Assembly (NCBI GenBank): GCA_900472485.1
Contig: UCII01000014.1
Location: forward strand, 69,519-133,518
Length of the DNA: 64,000 nt
Origin: Hyphomicrobiales bacterium
GTDB taxonomy: Bacteria; Pseudomonadota; Alphaproteobacteria; Rhizobiales; Rhizobiaceae
Direction: 5' to 3'
Positions 7,147-15,378 of the stretch are shown piece by piece. A model generated the notes under the pieces. It ran no database searches and was not told where the DNA came from. It saw nothing but the letters and a program-made list of their open reading frames with translations. Made by a program: the position numbers and the translations under genes. Position 1 is the stretch's first letter. Each line of letters starts with the position of its first letter.

Positions 7147-8706
7147 TCAGAAACCAGAAACTTTGGCTAGAGCCCGCTTCTCCCGGCGCCGTTGCACGGA
7201 AGAGGGGATGTTCATGGCTTCACGGTACTTTGCAACCGTGCGGCGAGCTAACTCTATCCCGCCCTTCTTCAGCGTATCGACGATATCGTCGTCGGAGAGG
7301 ACCGCATCCGGGCTCTCGCTGTTGATCAGCAGGCGGATCTTATGGCGAACGGCCTCGGCGGAATGGCTGTCTCCGCCCTCGACGGCGCCAATCGAAACCG
7401 TGAAGAAATATTTGAGTTCGAACAGCCCGCGCGGCGTCAGCATATACTTGTTCGAGGTCACGCGGCTAACCGTCGATTCATGCATTTTGATGGCGTCCGC
7501 CACGGTTTTCAGATTGAGCGGCCGCAGATGGTCGACGCCATGCAGCAGGAATGCGTCCTGTTGCCGCACGATCTCGCTTGCCACCTTCATGATCGTCTTG
7601 GCGCGCTGGTCCAGGCTGCGGGTCAGCCAATTGGCGTTCTGCAGGCATTCCGACAGGAAGGCATGGTCCTGGCTGGTCTTGGAAACGGATGCGAAATAGG
7701 ACTGGCTCACCAATACCCGCGGCAGCGCATCGGGGTTGAGTTCTACTAGCCAGCTCCCGTCCGCGGCGGGTCGCACGACGATATCGGGCATGATCGCCTC
7801 CGATATCTCTGTCTCGAAGCCGCTGCCGGGCTTGGGGTTGAGCTGGCGGATTTCCGCCATCATGTCGAGCAGGTCTTCCTCATCGACGCCGCAGAGCCGC
7901 TTCAGCGTGGCGAAATCGCGCCGGGCAAGCAGCTCGAGATTTTCGATCAGCCGCTCCATAGCAGGATCGAAGCGATCCTTCTGTCGGAGCTGGATTGCCA
8001 GGCATTCGCTGAGGGAGCGGGCAAAGACGCCCGGCGGATCGAGTTGCTGTAGGGTCTCCAGCACGCGCTCGACGTCGGCAAGCGTCGCACCGAGGCGTTC
8101 GGCCGTCTCACCGAGTTCACCGCGCAGATAACCACAGTCGTCGAGCTGGTCGACGAGATGCTGGGCGATCAGCCGGTCGCCCATGGCGGGAAGCGAGAAG
8201 GGGATTTGCTCGTTGAGGTGATCGCGCAGCGACACCTGGCCTGCGACGAAATCGTCCAGATCGTAGCCTTCACCGGCCTCGCCGCCAGGCATGGATTTCC
8301 ACTGGCTGAGCAGCTCCGGCGCATCGGCGCGCTGCGGGTTGCCGTCATCGGGAAAGACGTCGCGGAAATTGGTGTCGAGCTCGTCGCTCAGCCGGTTGGC
8401 GTTGCCAGTATTATCGCTCTCGTACCAATCGCTCGCCAGATCGCCGGCATTGCGTTCGGAACCATCCTCGCCATGGGCTTCTTCCATGGTCTCGAAGCGT
8501 TCGTCCTTGGCCTCGCGATCGCCGCCGCTGCCTATATCCTCGTCATTTGACGCAAATTCCAGCAGCGGATTCTTTTCGACTTCCTGCGCGATGAATTGCG
8601 TAAGCTCGAAATGGGTCATCTGCAGCAACTGGATGGATTGCATCAGTTGCGGTGTCATCACCAGGCTCTGGCTTTGGCGCAGGAAAAGATTGGCCGATAG
8701 TGCCAT
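7147..8706 (-). CDS. rpoN: RNA polymerase sigma-54 factor RpoN
   Basis: Sigma-54 directs RNA polymerase to -24/-12 promoters and needs AAA+ activators such as NtrC, NifA or DctD. The predicted 519-residue product starts MALSANLFLRQSQSLVMTPQLMQSIQLLQM, the glutamine-rich region I contacting activators. An acidic region II follows, then the core-binding domain, and near the C-terminus the helix-turn-helix and the RpoN box ARRTVAKYREAMNIPSSVQRR. The frame opens 17 codons earlier (8757), but the MALSANLFLRQ start agrees with known rhizobial RpoN. It follows lptB by 194 bases; a reversed -24/-12-like site lies in that gap. Confidence 0.96.
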   Translation of the reverse strand: MALSANLFLRQSQSLVMTPQLMQSIQLLQMTHFELTQFIAQEVEKNPLLEFASNDEDIGSGGDREAKDERFETMEEAHGEDGSERNAGDLASDWYESDNTGNANRLSDELDTNFRDVFPDDGNPQRADAPELLSQWKSMPGGEAGEGYDLDDFVAGQVSLRDHLNEQIPFSLPAMGDRLIAQHLVDQLDDCGYLRGELGETAERLGATLADVERVLETLQQLDPPGVFARSLSECLAIQLRQKDRFDPAMERLIENLELLARRDFATLKRLCGVDEEDLLDMMAEIRQLNPKPGSGFETEISEAIMPDIVVRPAADGSWLVELNPDALPRVLVSQSYFASVSKTSQDHAFLSECLQNANWLTRSLDQRAKTIMKVASEIVRQQDAFLLHGVDHLRPLNLKTVADAIKMHESTVSRVTSNKYMLTPRGLFELKYFFTVSIGAVEGGDSHSAEAVRHKIRLLINSESPDAVLSDDDIVDTLKKGGIELARRTVAKYREAMNIPSSVQRRREKRALAKVSGF

Positions 8707-8779
8707 AGCGGACGCGGGACTCCCCTTGAACTCCTCGGGAATCCGCGCCTTTATCACTAAAATTCTCGCGAAATTCCAA

Positions 8780-8796
8780 CTGGCCCAAAAATTGCT
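8780..8796 (+). promoter_or_regulatory. Sigma-54-like -24/-12 element in reverse orientation to rpoN
   Basis: CTGGCCCA-AAAA-TTGCT (8780-8796) has GG and GC spaced by 10 bases and matches the YTGGCACG-N4-TTGCW consensus except at two positions. It points away from rpoN, toward the 3' end of lptB, about 75 bases before the rpoN start. As an opposing binding site it could let RpoN limit its own gene. Confidence 0.45.
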
Positions 8797-8900
8797 TTTT
8801 TATTGGATTTGGTCAAGTGGAACTGTGGAGCGGAAGTAAATTTCCGGCGCGCGGCTGCTTTCGATAATATTAGCAGATCAAGCGGTGTAATTTCAGCCTA

Positions 8901-9713
8901 TCACAGGCTGAAATTGTCACCCAGATACAGCTTGCGTACTTCGGGATTGCTGACGATATCGTTTGCCCTGCCGTGAGTGAGCACCTCGCCGGCATGGATG
9001 ATGTAGGCGCGGTCGATCAGGCCGAGTGTCTCGCGGACATTGTGGTCCGTGATCAAGACGCCGATCCCGCGTGCCGTCAGGTGATGCACGAGGTTCTGAA
9101 TGTCGGCGACCGAAATCGGGTCGACACCGGCAAAAGGTTCGTCGAGCAGCATGAAGGTCGGATCCGTCGCCAGCGCGCGGGCGATTTCCAGGCGTCGCCG
9201 CTCGCCGCCCGAAAGCGCGATCGCCGGCACGCTGCGCAGATTGCGAATGTGGAACTCCTCCAGCAATTCGTCGATCTTGCGCTCCCGCTTCGTCTTGTCC
9301 CTTTCGTGGACTTCGAGCACGGCGCGGATGTTTTCTTCCACGGTCAGGCCGCGGAAGATCGAGGCCTCCTGCGGCAGGTAGCCGACGCCGAGCCGCGCAC
9401 GGCGGTACATCGGCATCGACGTGACGTTGTTGCCGTCGATCTCGATCGTGCCTTCATCGACCGGCACCAGCCCGGTGATCATGTAGAAACAGGTCGTCTT
9501 GCCGGCGCCGTTCGGCCCGAGCAGTCCGACTGCCTCGCCGCGACGCACCACCAACGAAACACCGTTGACGACACGTCGCGTCCGGTAGGTCTTGGTGAGG
9601 CCACGGGCGATCAGCGTGCCCTTATAGCGTGCCTTGTCCGCGGCCGGTGCGCTGGATGCCGCAGAAGACGGCCCGGGCACGCCGGGCAGGGTGGAAGTGG
9701 TCGATGTCGTCAC
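8901..9713 (-). CDS. lptB: LPS export ABC transporter ATP-binding protein LptB
   Basis: LptB is the cytoplasmic ATPase that, with LptFG, extracts lipopolysaccharide from the inner membrane. The 270-residue protein has a low-complexity Ser/Ala/Pro N-terminal extension of about 30 residues, then an ABC domain: Walker A GPNGAGKTT (about residue 75), signature LSGGERRRLEIARAL (about 170), Walker B MLLDEPFAGVDP and switch histidine in LITDHNVRETL. LNPEVRKLYLG-type ending (SNPEVRKLYLGDNFSL) is typical. It starts with GTG at 9713. It is the third gene of lptC-lptA-lptB and precedes rpoN. Confidence 0.95.
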   Translation of the reverse strand: MTTSTTSTLPGVPGPSSAASSAPAADKARYKGTLIARGLTKTYRTRRVVNGVSLVVRRGEAVGLLGPNGAGKTTCFYMITGLVPVDEGTIEIDGNNVTSMPMYRRARLGVGYLPQEASIFRGLTVEENIRAVLEVHERDKTKRERKIDELLEEFHIRNLRSVPAIALSGGERRRLEIARALATDPTFMLLDEPFAGVDPISVADIQNLVHHLTARGIGVLITDHNVRETLGLIDRAYIIHAGEVLTHGRANDIVSNPEVRKLYLGDNFSL

Positions 9714-9725
9714 GAGGGGCCGGTA

Positions 9726-10379
9726 TCAGTTTTTCTTTTGTTGTTGTTGCTGCACTTGCTGCGACTTCGGATCGAGCTGAATCTGGACGCGACCGCCACA
9801 GGAATCCAGCTGCGCTTCACCCGTCGCCATATGCACGGTGAGCTGGCAGCCAGTAAAAACATTCGGTCCGTCGGTCAGAACCACCTTCTTGCCCTTGAGG
9901 ATCGCAAGCTGGTTGGCCATGTCGAAGGAGCCGTCCTCCGCCGTCGCCGTCTGCGTCCCGGAAACGAGGTAGACCTTGTCGGTGACCAGAATGTGGTCGA
10001 TGTTGGCATCGCCCGACACGAGCGACTGGTTCTGCTCCTTGGCAGCCTTGGCGACCGGATTGTCGGGCTGCTTGGCATCCCCTGCCTGCTTCTTCTTGTA
10101 GAAAACCGTCATCTTGCCGGCCTGCATGGTCGTGGTGCCCTGGACCACCTTGACGTTGCCGGTAAAGACGGCCTGGCTTTCCTGATCATGGATCTCGAGC
10201 TTGTCGCTTTCGATCTGGATCGGCTGATCCTTGGAGAGGGCCAGACCCGGCATCGAGCTGGTCGTCGACTGCGCGCCGGCGTTCCCGGCTGCAAAGAAGG
10301 CGACTGCGCCAAAAGCGCAGAGAAGGCCGGCCTTGCGCAAGCCGGAATTGAAAATTGAATTAGGCCAATACTTTATCAT
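9726..10379 (-). CDS. lptA: Periplasmic LPS transport protein LptA
   Basis: LptA forms the periplasmic bridge that carries lipopolysaccharide to the outer-membrane LptDE complex. The 217-residue product has a signal peptide (GLLCAFGAVAFFAAGNAGAQS, cleavage near residue 36) and an OstA-like beta-jellyroll: PIQIESDKLEIHDQESQAVFTGNVKVVQGTTTMQAGKMTVFY and later ATAEDGSFDMANQLAILKGKKVVL. A Gln-rich tail (QQVQQQQQKKN) ends the protein. Its ATG overlaps the lptC stop by 4 bases, so the two are translationally coupled. Confidence 0.92.
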   Translation of the reverse strand: MIKYWPNSIFNSGLRKAGLLCAFGAVAFFAAGNAGAQSTTSSMPGLALSKDQPIQIESDKLEIHDQESQAVFTGNVKVVQGTTTMQAGKMTVFYKKKQAGDAKQPDNPVAKAAKEQNQSLVSGDANIDHILVTDKVYLVSGTQTATAEDGSFDMANQLAILKGKKVVLTDGPNVFTGCQLTVHMATGEAQLDSCGGRVQIQLDPKSQQVQQQQQKKN

Positions 10380-11062
10380 GAACCGCCCGGCTTCTGTTGG
10401 CTATCTGAATTATGGAGAGCGGCAGGTTCGATGTTCATCCGAACCTGCCCGTCGAATTCGATTACGCTTCCCTTATCCGTCATCTTGAGCGAACGCGCAA
10501 CAACCGACATACCACCGCGGGTGATGGCAACCTCGTCCTGGCTGGAAAGGTCACCCTTCTTCACATCCAGGAAGGCGGTCTTGAATTCGGCGTGCAGCCC
10601 ATTGTCCATCAGGATGGTAAAGGGTTCGGTCAGCTTCAGTGTATCGGCCTGGCGGTCGAAATCCGCGCTCGCGGCCGTAACATGGGCGATCACGTCGGTA
10701 TTGACCGGCATGGATGCCTTGATGGTCTTGAGCGTGATCATGTTGGGATTCTTGATATCCTGAAGCGCTTTTTCGGCAAGCAGCGAGTAGTTGATACCGT
10801 CCTTGTTGCGGCCGGCAATGGCGGGGCGTTCCATGACGACCTTGCCATCCTCGATCTTGGCGCCCTCGATCTGGATATTTGCCGGCAGATAGGCGCGGAT
10901 GACAGAGACCGCAATGAAGAGGAGCGAAATGATGACGGCGGCAAGCGGCAGCAGCACCCTGAGCCGCTTTACGCGGTTAGAGTGGAAAATCGCGTCTTTA
11001 TACGCGTTCCGTTCCGGCACCGAGCGTATTGCCTCGCCGGGGGACTCGATCGTGTTGAGCAT
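10376..11062 (-). CDS. lptC: LPS export protein LptC
   Basis: LptC is a bitopic inner-membrane protein that passes lipopolysaccharide from LptBFG to LptA. The 228-residue product has one membrane helix (LRVLLPLAAVIISLLFIAVSVIRAYL, about residues 34-59) and a periplasmic domain with the LptC/YrbK pattern (IEGAKIEDGKVVMERPAIAGRNKDGINYSLLAEKA, FDRQADTLKLTEPFTILMDNG, GVKKGDLSSQDEV-type segment). It is the first gene of the lpt operon here, divergent from sppA across a 324-base gap. Confidence 0.88.
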   Translation of the reverse strand: MLNTIESPGEAIRSVPERNAYKDAIFHSNRVKRLRVLLPLAAVIISLLFIAVSVIRAYLPANIQIEGAKIEDGKVVMERPAIAGRNKDGINYSLLAEKALQDIKNPNMITLKTIKASMPVNTDVIAHVTAASADFDRQADTLKLTEPFTILMDNGLHAEFKTAFLDVKKGDLSSQDEVAITRGGMSVVARSLKMTDKGSVIEFDGQVRMNIEPAALHNSDSQQKPGGS

Positions 11063-11386
11063 GCAACAGGTCCGTCTTCTATGATCCGGAGAACCGCATT
11101 CACGCTATGCGAGGCTGTGCCAAAAAGCCTATCGGATCGTTTCGCATTATTGCACTGGCTTGCCAATATGGATTTTTTCCTGCTGTGGGCGAATTTTAGC
11201 AGAAAAATATGCCATAGGCCGGTTTCATCAGCTCGGGCGATGTCCTATCTGATGAACGACAGAGCGACGTCCCGCCGACGACATCGAAAACGGGAAACGC
11301 TTTTCTCTAAGGATTGTGCCCGTTTCAAGGTGTCATACATCCGGTTTGTAGCGCTTTCAATTTGTTGCAGGGAGAAATAAGGCGTG
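11063..11386. other. Divergent intergenic region between lptC and sppA
   Basis: This 324-base stretch must hold promoters for the lpt-rpoN operon (minus) and for sppA (plus). An inverted repeat AAACGGG / CCCGTTT sits at 11288-11294 and 11319-11325. I could not pick a convincing -35/-10 pair on either strand, and see no coding frame with rhizobial codon use. Confidence 0.4.
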
Positions 11387-12343
11387 ATGGACAGTTCTGC
11401 AATCGCGGATCGGCGACAATTGCGCCGCAAGCTCGGTTTCTGGCGCATTGTTGCCGTTTTGCTCCTTGTGGCATTGGGCTTTGCGTTTTATCGCTTCGTC
11501 TCCGCCGATCTACCGGATGCGCGCGGTCCGCAGATCGCCCGCGTCAAGATTTCCGGGCTCATCCAGGACGATACGGAGCTGCTGGAGCGGCTGAAGAAGA
11601 TCCGCGACAATGACCAGGTCAAAGCGTTGATCGTCTCGATCTCGTCGACGGGCGGAACGACCTATGGCGGCGAGCGCATCTTCAAGGCGATCCGCGCCGT
11701 GGCCGCCAAGAAGCCGGTCGTATCGGACATCCGCACCGTCGCTGCCTCGGCCGGCTACATGATCGCGACAGCCGGCGACGATATCGTTGCGGGCGATACC
11801 TCCATTACCGGGTCGATCGGCGTCATCTTCCAGTATCCGCAGGTCAAGGACCTGCTCGACAAGGTCGGCGTTTCGCTGGACGAGATCAAGTCGGCGCCAC
11901 TGAAGGCCGAACCCTCGCCGTTCCATCCCGCAAGCGAAGACGCCAAGAACATGATCCGCAGCATGGTCATGGACAGCTATGGCTGGTTCGTCGATCTGGT
12001 GGCGGAGCGTCGCAAGCTTTCGCGCGACGAGGTGCTGAAGCTTGCCGACGGCAGCATCTTCACCGGCCGTCAGGCGCTGCAGAACAAGCTGATCGACACG
12101 CTCGGCGGCGAGGACGAAATCCTTGCCTATCTCGAAACACGCAAGGTCAAAAAGGACCTGCCGATCGTCGATTGGAAGCCGGAAGACAAAACTTCATCCT
12201 TCTTTTGGCCGGGTGCCGCTTCCTGGTTGCTAAATCGTCTCGGTTATGATGATTTTATTAAAGGAGAGAGTCTCCAGAAAATCATGACCGATAAGTTGTT
12301 TCTTGACGGCCTGCTTTCTGTTTGGCAGGGTGCAGCCAATTGA
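11387..12343 (+). CDS. sppA: S49 family signal peptide peptidase SppA
   Basis: SppA degrades cleaved signal peptides in the membrane. The 318-residue product is the short, single-domain form. A membrane anchor sits at about residues 23-42 (WRIVAVLLLVALGFAFYRFV), and the S49 protease domain follows (VKALIVSISSTGGTTYGGERIFKAIRAV; the nucleophile serine in VAASAGYMIATA; TSITGSIGVIFQ). GTG at 11384 and ATG at 11387 are adjacent; the ribosome site GGGAG is better spaced for the GTG, so the exact start is uncertain by one codon. ihfB follows after 26 bases, the usual rhizobial pair. Confidence 0.92.
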   Translation: MDSSAIADRRQLRRKLGFWRIVAVLLLVALGFAFYRFVSADLPDARGPQIARVKISGLIQDDTELLERLKKIRDNDQVKALIVSISSTGGTTYGGERIFKAIRAVAAKKPVVSDIRTVAASAGYMIATAGDDIVAGDTSITGSIGVIFQYPQVKDLLDKVGVSLDEIKSAPLKAEPSPFHPASEDAKNMIRSMVMDSYGWFVDLVAERRKLSRDEVLKLADGSIFTGRQALQNKLIDTLGGEDEILAYLETRKVKKDLPIVDWKPEDKTSSFFWPGAASWLLNRLGYDDFIKGESLQKIMTDKLFLDGLLSVWQGAAN

Positions 12344-12369
12344 TAAATCAATGATTTAAGGGGATAGCT

Positions 12370-12678
12370 GTGATCAAGTCGGAACTGGTGCAGATTGTTG
12401 CCGCCCGCAACCCGCATCTCTATCACCGCGATGTCGAAAATATCGTCAATGCTGTCTTGGATGAGATCACCGATGCACTCGCTGCGGGAAACCGGGTTGA
12501 GCTTCGCGGTTTCGGCGCTTTTTCCGTCAAGAACCGGCCTTCGCGCTCTGGTCGCAACCCGCGCACGGGGGATACGGTCTTCGTCGAAGAAAAATGGGTT
12601 CCCTTCTTCAAGACGGGCAAGGAATTGCGCGAGCGCCTGAATCCCGGCGCCGGCGACGACGAGGAAGACGACAACTGA
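12370..12678 (+). CDS. ihfB: Integration host factor subunit beta
   Basis: IHF is a DNA-bending heterodimer used in recombination, replication and at many sigma-54 promoters. The 102-residue product starts with GTG and reads MIKSELVQIVAARNPHLYHRDVENIVNAVLDEITDALAAGNRVELRGFGAFSVKNR in segments typical of the beta subunit, with the DNA-binding arm around RSGRNPRTGDTVFVEEKWVPFFKTGKELRERLN. An acidic tail (GDDEEDDN) ends the protein. It is 26 bases after sppA. IHF-beta is favoured over HU by the FVEEKWVPFFKTGKELR segment. Confidence 0.95.
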   Translation: MIKSELVQIVAARNPHLYHRDVENIVNAVLDEITDALAAGNRVELRGFGAFSVKNRPSRSGRNPRTGDTVFVEEKWVPFFKTGKELRERLNPGAGDDEEDDN

Positions 12679-12764
12679 TCGGGCCATTCCGGCCGAGTTT
12701 CCCCCGATGCGCCGACGGAAATAGTCGTCGGACATGATTGTGCCGCGACGCGGTGGCACTTGAA

Positions 12765-12796
12765 TTCAGCCGCCTCTTTTCTATTCTGCGGCTGAA
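12765..12796 (+). terminator. Possible weak terminator hairpin after ihfB
   Basis: Arms TTCAGCCGC (12765-12773) and GCGGCTGAA (12788-12796) pair perfectly around a pyrimidine-rich loop. No T-run follows, so termination may be weak and the lapA-like gene 50 bases on may be partly co-transcribed. Confidence 0.3.
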
Positions 12797-12845
12797 GGCG
12801 GCTTGGGTGCGTGGCACTCATGGCCGCGGACAAAGGAGCTGCGCG

Positions 12846-13178
12846 ATGGCCAAAAAGATTGTCAATCTGCTGATATTGCTGCCGCTCGGCATCATTCTCA
12901 TCATATTTTGCGTCGCCAATAGGCAATCGGTGACATTGGCCCTCAATCCGTTCCGACCGGAAGATCAGGTGCTGTCGCTGAATGCGCCCCTGTTCGTTTT
13001 GCTGTTTGTGGCGCTGATCCTCGGTATGATCGTCGGGGCCGCGGTCACTTGGTTCAATCAGGGAAAGCATCGCAAACGTGCCCGCAATCAATCGCGGGAA
13101 GCGGTGCGCTGGCAGGCCGAAGCCGATAAGCATCGCACGCGCGCCGAAGAAATCGCCGGGCAGCTGCCATCAAAGTGA
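12846..13178 (+). CDS. LapA-domain (DUF1049) inner membrane protein
   Basis: The 110-residue protein has two membrane helices (IVNLLILLPLGIILIIFCVAN, residues 5-25, and FVLLFVALILGMIVGAAVTWF, about 48-68) and a basic C-terminal tail (QGKHRKRARNQSREAVRWQAEADKHRTRAEEI) likely forming a cytoplasmic helix. This is the layout of LapA-domain proteins related to LapA/YciS, which in enterobacteria works with LapB to control LpxC. ATG at 12846 has an AAAGGAG-type ribosome site just upstream. In the rhizobia I recall, this gene sits between ihfB and trpF; here a GNAT gene on the other strand overlaps its end by 9 bases. Confidence 0.82.
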   Translation: MAKKIVNLLILLPLGIILIIFCVANRQSVTLALNPFRPEDQVLSLNAPLFVLLFVALILGMIVGAAVTWFNQGKHRKRARNQSREAVRWQAEADKHRTRAEEIAGQLPSK

Positions 13179-13628
13179 CGTGAGGTCGGCGAGCCGCATC
13201 TCTTTATAATCGCCCTCCGGCGAGGCGCCGTCGCCGATGATCTCGAAGCCGAGTTCCCTATAGAAGGCCATGGCGCGAATGTTTTTGACCAGGCATTTCA
13301 GTCGGTAGCGGCGCCGAGGCCAATCCGGCAGGCTGGTAAGCAGCGCCTTGCCGGCGCCGCGGCCCTGGAAGGCCGGCAGCACATAAAGCATATGGATGAA
13401 GTCATCCGGCTCCCAGATCGCGGCAAAGCCGACAATCGCACCATGCTCGTCCTCGCAGACGAACAGGCGTTCGCCATTGGTATGAATGGCGAAATCCTCG
13501 AAGGTGAAATGGCCGGGATCGACCCATAGGAACGTTTCGCAACGGACGCGGAGATAGATCTCCGCAAGCTGCTGCATATCCTGTTCGCGTGCAGGCCGAA
13601 TGGCCCAGGTCTCGAATTTCGATGTCAT
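13170..13628 (-). CDS. GNAT family N-acetyltransferase
   Basis: The 152-residue product has the GNAT fold: AIRPAREQDMQQLAEIYLRVR at the N-terminus, HMLYVLPAFQGRGAGKALLTSLPDW containing the acetyl-CoA loop Q-x-x-G-x-G/A (about residues 88-95), and LKCLVKNIRAMAFYRELGFEIIGDG at the end. Substrate unknown; proteins of this size act on small molecules or protein N-termini. It converges on the LapA-type gene with a 9-base overlap of the coding ends. Confidence 0.85.
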   Translation of the reverse strand: MTSKFETWAIRPAREQDMQQLAEIYLRVRCETFLWVDPGHFTFEDFAIHTNGERLFVCEDEHGAIVGFAAIWEPDDFIHMLYVLPAFQGRGAGKALLTSLPDWPRRRYRLKCLVKNIRAMAFYRELGFEIIGDGASPEGDYKEMRLADLTSL

Positions 13629-13664
13629 GATCGACTATATGGGGCGGAAATATTCCCCCGGCAA

Positions 13665-14117
13665 TCAGGCGTTTGCCTGGCCGTTGATGGCAGCGGTGAA
13701 ATCGGCGAAAAACTGCTGCGCCAGCTTTTGGGCGCTGGAATCGACCAGGCGGGAGCCGAGCTGTGCAATCTTGCCGCCGACCTGCGCCTTCGCCTCATAT
13801 TGCAGGATCGTTTCGTTGCCGTCTTCCTTCAATATGACGTCCGCGCCGCCCTTGGCAAAGCCGGCAATGCCGCCCTTTCCTTCGCCCGAGATCGTATAGC
13901 TTTCCGGCGCATTGATGTTGGAAAGCTTGACCTCGCCATTGAAGGAGGCCGAAACCGGGCCGATCTTCAGCTTTACGGTCGCGGTCAGTTCCGTCGGTGA
14001 GACCTTTTCCAGGCTTTGGCAGCCCGGAATACATTGCTTGAGGATCTCCGGATCGTTCAGCGCCGCCCATACGGCGTCCCTGGGTGCTGCGATCCGCTCC
14101 TCGCCGGTCATGTCCAT
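13665..14117 (-). CDS. CoxG/SRPBCC family carbon monoxide dehydrogenase-like protein
   Basis: The 150-residue product starts MDMTGEERIAAPRDAVWAALNDPEILKQCIPGCQSLEK, the hallmark of the CoxG (SRPBCC, START-like) family, and continues with SASFNGEVKLSNINAPESYTISGEGKGGIAGFAKG. CoxG members help assemble or anchor molybdenum hydroxylases, but no cox or xanthine dehydrogenase genes are nearby, so this is a stand-alone lipid-cavity protein of unknown role. The frame opens 13 codons earlier; the chosen ATG at 14117 fits the family. Confidence 0.85.
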   Translation of the reverse strand: MDMTGEERIAAPRDAVWAALNDPEILKQCIPGCQSLEKVSPTELTATVKLKIGPVSASFNGEVKLSNINAPESYTISGEGKGGIAGFAKGGADVILKEDGNETILQYEAKAQVGGKIAQLGSRLVDSSAQKLAQQFFADFTAAINGQANA

Positions 14118-14229
14118 GCGCAATCCTCCCAATGTGACATTTTGTGCATGGATCATCGCAGATCGGAAAGCGCTTTGCCAAGTGGCGGCCAGATGCTATT
14201 TGCACGCACATATCAATTTTGAGACAAGC

Positions 14230-15378
14230 ATGGTGAAACATAGGGAAAGCCGGCCCGGCCAGAAAAGTGCGGGCGGTCTCGGGGCAAAACCCCGGCGTGA
14301 TATGCCCGGCAAGCCGTCGGCAAAACCCGCGCATGCTTCAAGGCCAGCCAAGCCTTTGCGTGATGCCAAGCCTCCGCGCGATCATGGCGAGCGTGTTGCC
14401 GAGCCGCGTGCTGCAGCACCTGCCGCCGCCGCACCCGAACGCCCGCTGATCGCCCGAACCGGAGAGCGTCCGCCGGAGCGCGTGCCAGTTATCCTGGAAT
14501 CGCTCGGTGCCGGCGATTTCCACCTGATCGACAGCGGCAATGGCCTCAAGCTCGAGCAATACGGTCCCTACCGCATCGTCCGGCCTGAGGCACAGGCGCT
14601 GTGGCCGCCGTCGCTTGCCGCACATATCTGGGACAATGCCGATGCGATCTTCACCGGCGATACCGATGAGGACGGCATGGGCCGCTGGCGTTTTCCGCGC
14701 GAAGCGCTCGGCGAGACCTGGCCGCTGCAATTGCTCGGCGTCGATTTCCTCGGCCGCTTTACCGCCTTCCGACATGTCGGGGTCTTTCCGGAGCAGATCG
14801 TGCATTGGGCCTGGATGAAGGAGCAGGTCGAGGCGGCGAAACGACCGTTGAAGGTCCTGAACCTCTTCGGTTATACCGGCGTGGCGTCGCTGGTGGCGGC
14901 AGCAGCCGGCGCAGAAGTGACGCATGTCGACGCCTCGAAGAAGGCGATCGGCTGGGCGCGCGAAAATCAGGCTTTGGGCCGCATGGAAAAACTGCCGATC
15001 CGCTGGATCTGCGAGGATGCGATGAAGTTCATCCTCCGTGAAGAGCGGCGCGGCAACAAATACGATATCATCCTCACCGACCCGCCGAAATTCGGCCGTG
15101 GCCCGAACGGCGAGGTCTGGCACCTGTTCGAGCATCTGCCGCTGATGCTCGATATTTGCCGCGAAATCCTGTCGCCGAAAGCGCTCGGCCTCGTGCTGAC
15201 GGCCTATTCGATCCGCGCCAGCTTCTATTCGATCCATGAGCTGATGCGCGAGACCATGCGCGGCGCCGGCGGCGTGGTCGAATCCGGCGAACTCGTGATC
15301 CGCGAAGCCGGCCTTGATGGCCGCACGCCGGGCAGGGCGCTTTCCACCTCTCTCTTCAGCCGCTGGGTGCCGAAATGA
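14230..15378 (+). CDS. Class I SAM-dependent RNA methyltransferase (RlmI/RlmK-like)
   Basis: The 382-residue product has a basic, Ala/Pro-rich, probably disordered N-terminal tail (residues 1-80), then a methyltransferase like the C-terminal domain of RlmI/RlmK 23S rRNA cytosine-5 methyltransferases. Seen: LKVLNLFGYTGVASLVAAAAGAEVTHVDASKKAIGWARENQ (SAM motif I and II) and DIILTDPPKFGRGPNGEVW, the DPPKF motif IV of this group. It lacks an obvious PUA domain. Its stop overlaps the next ATG by 4 bases, and the next gene is also an RNA methyltransferase, supporting a joint RNA modification role. The exact target base is not determinable. Confidence 0.82.
   Translation: MVKHRESRPGQKSAGGLGAKPRRDMPGKPSAKPAHASRPAKPLRDAKPPRDHGERVAEPRAAAPAAAAPERPLIARTGERPPERVPVILESLGAGDFHLIDSGNGLKLEQYGPYRIVRPEAQALWPPSLAAHIWDNADAIFTGDTDEDGMGRWRFPREALGETWPLQLLGVDFLGRFTAFRHVGVFPEQIVHWAWMKEQVEAAKRPLKVLNLFGYTGVASLVAAAAGAEVTHVDASKKAIGWARENQALGRMEKLPIRWICEDAMKFILREERRGNKYDIILTDPPKFGRGPNGEVWHLFEHLPLMLDICREILSPKALGLVLTAYSIRASFYSIHELMRETMRGAGGVVESGELVIREAGLDGRTPGRALSTSLFSRWVPK

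Noticed and set aside
12755..12771. TGGCAC near 12755 as a sigma-54 promoter for the lapA-like gene
   Set aside because: The bases at the -12 position are not GC with 10-base spacing, so the match fails.
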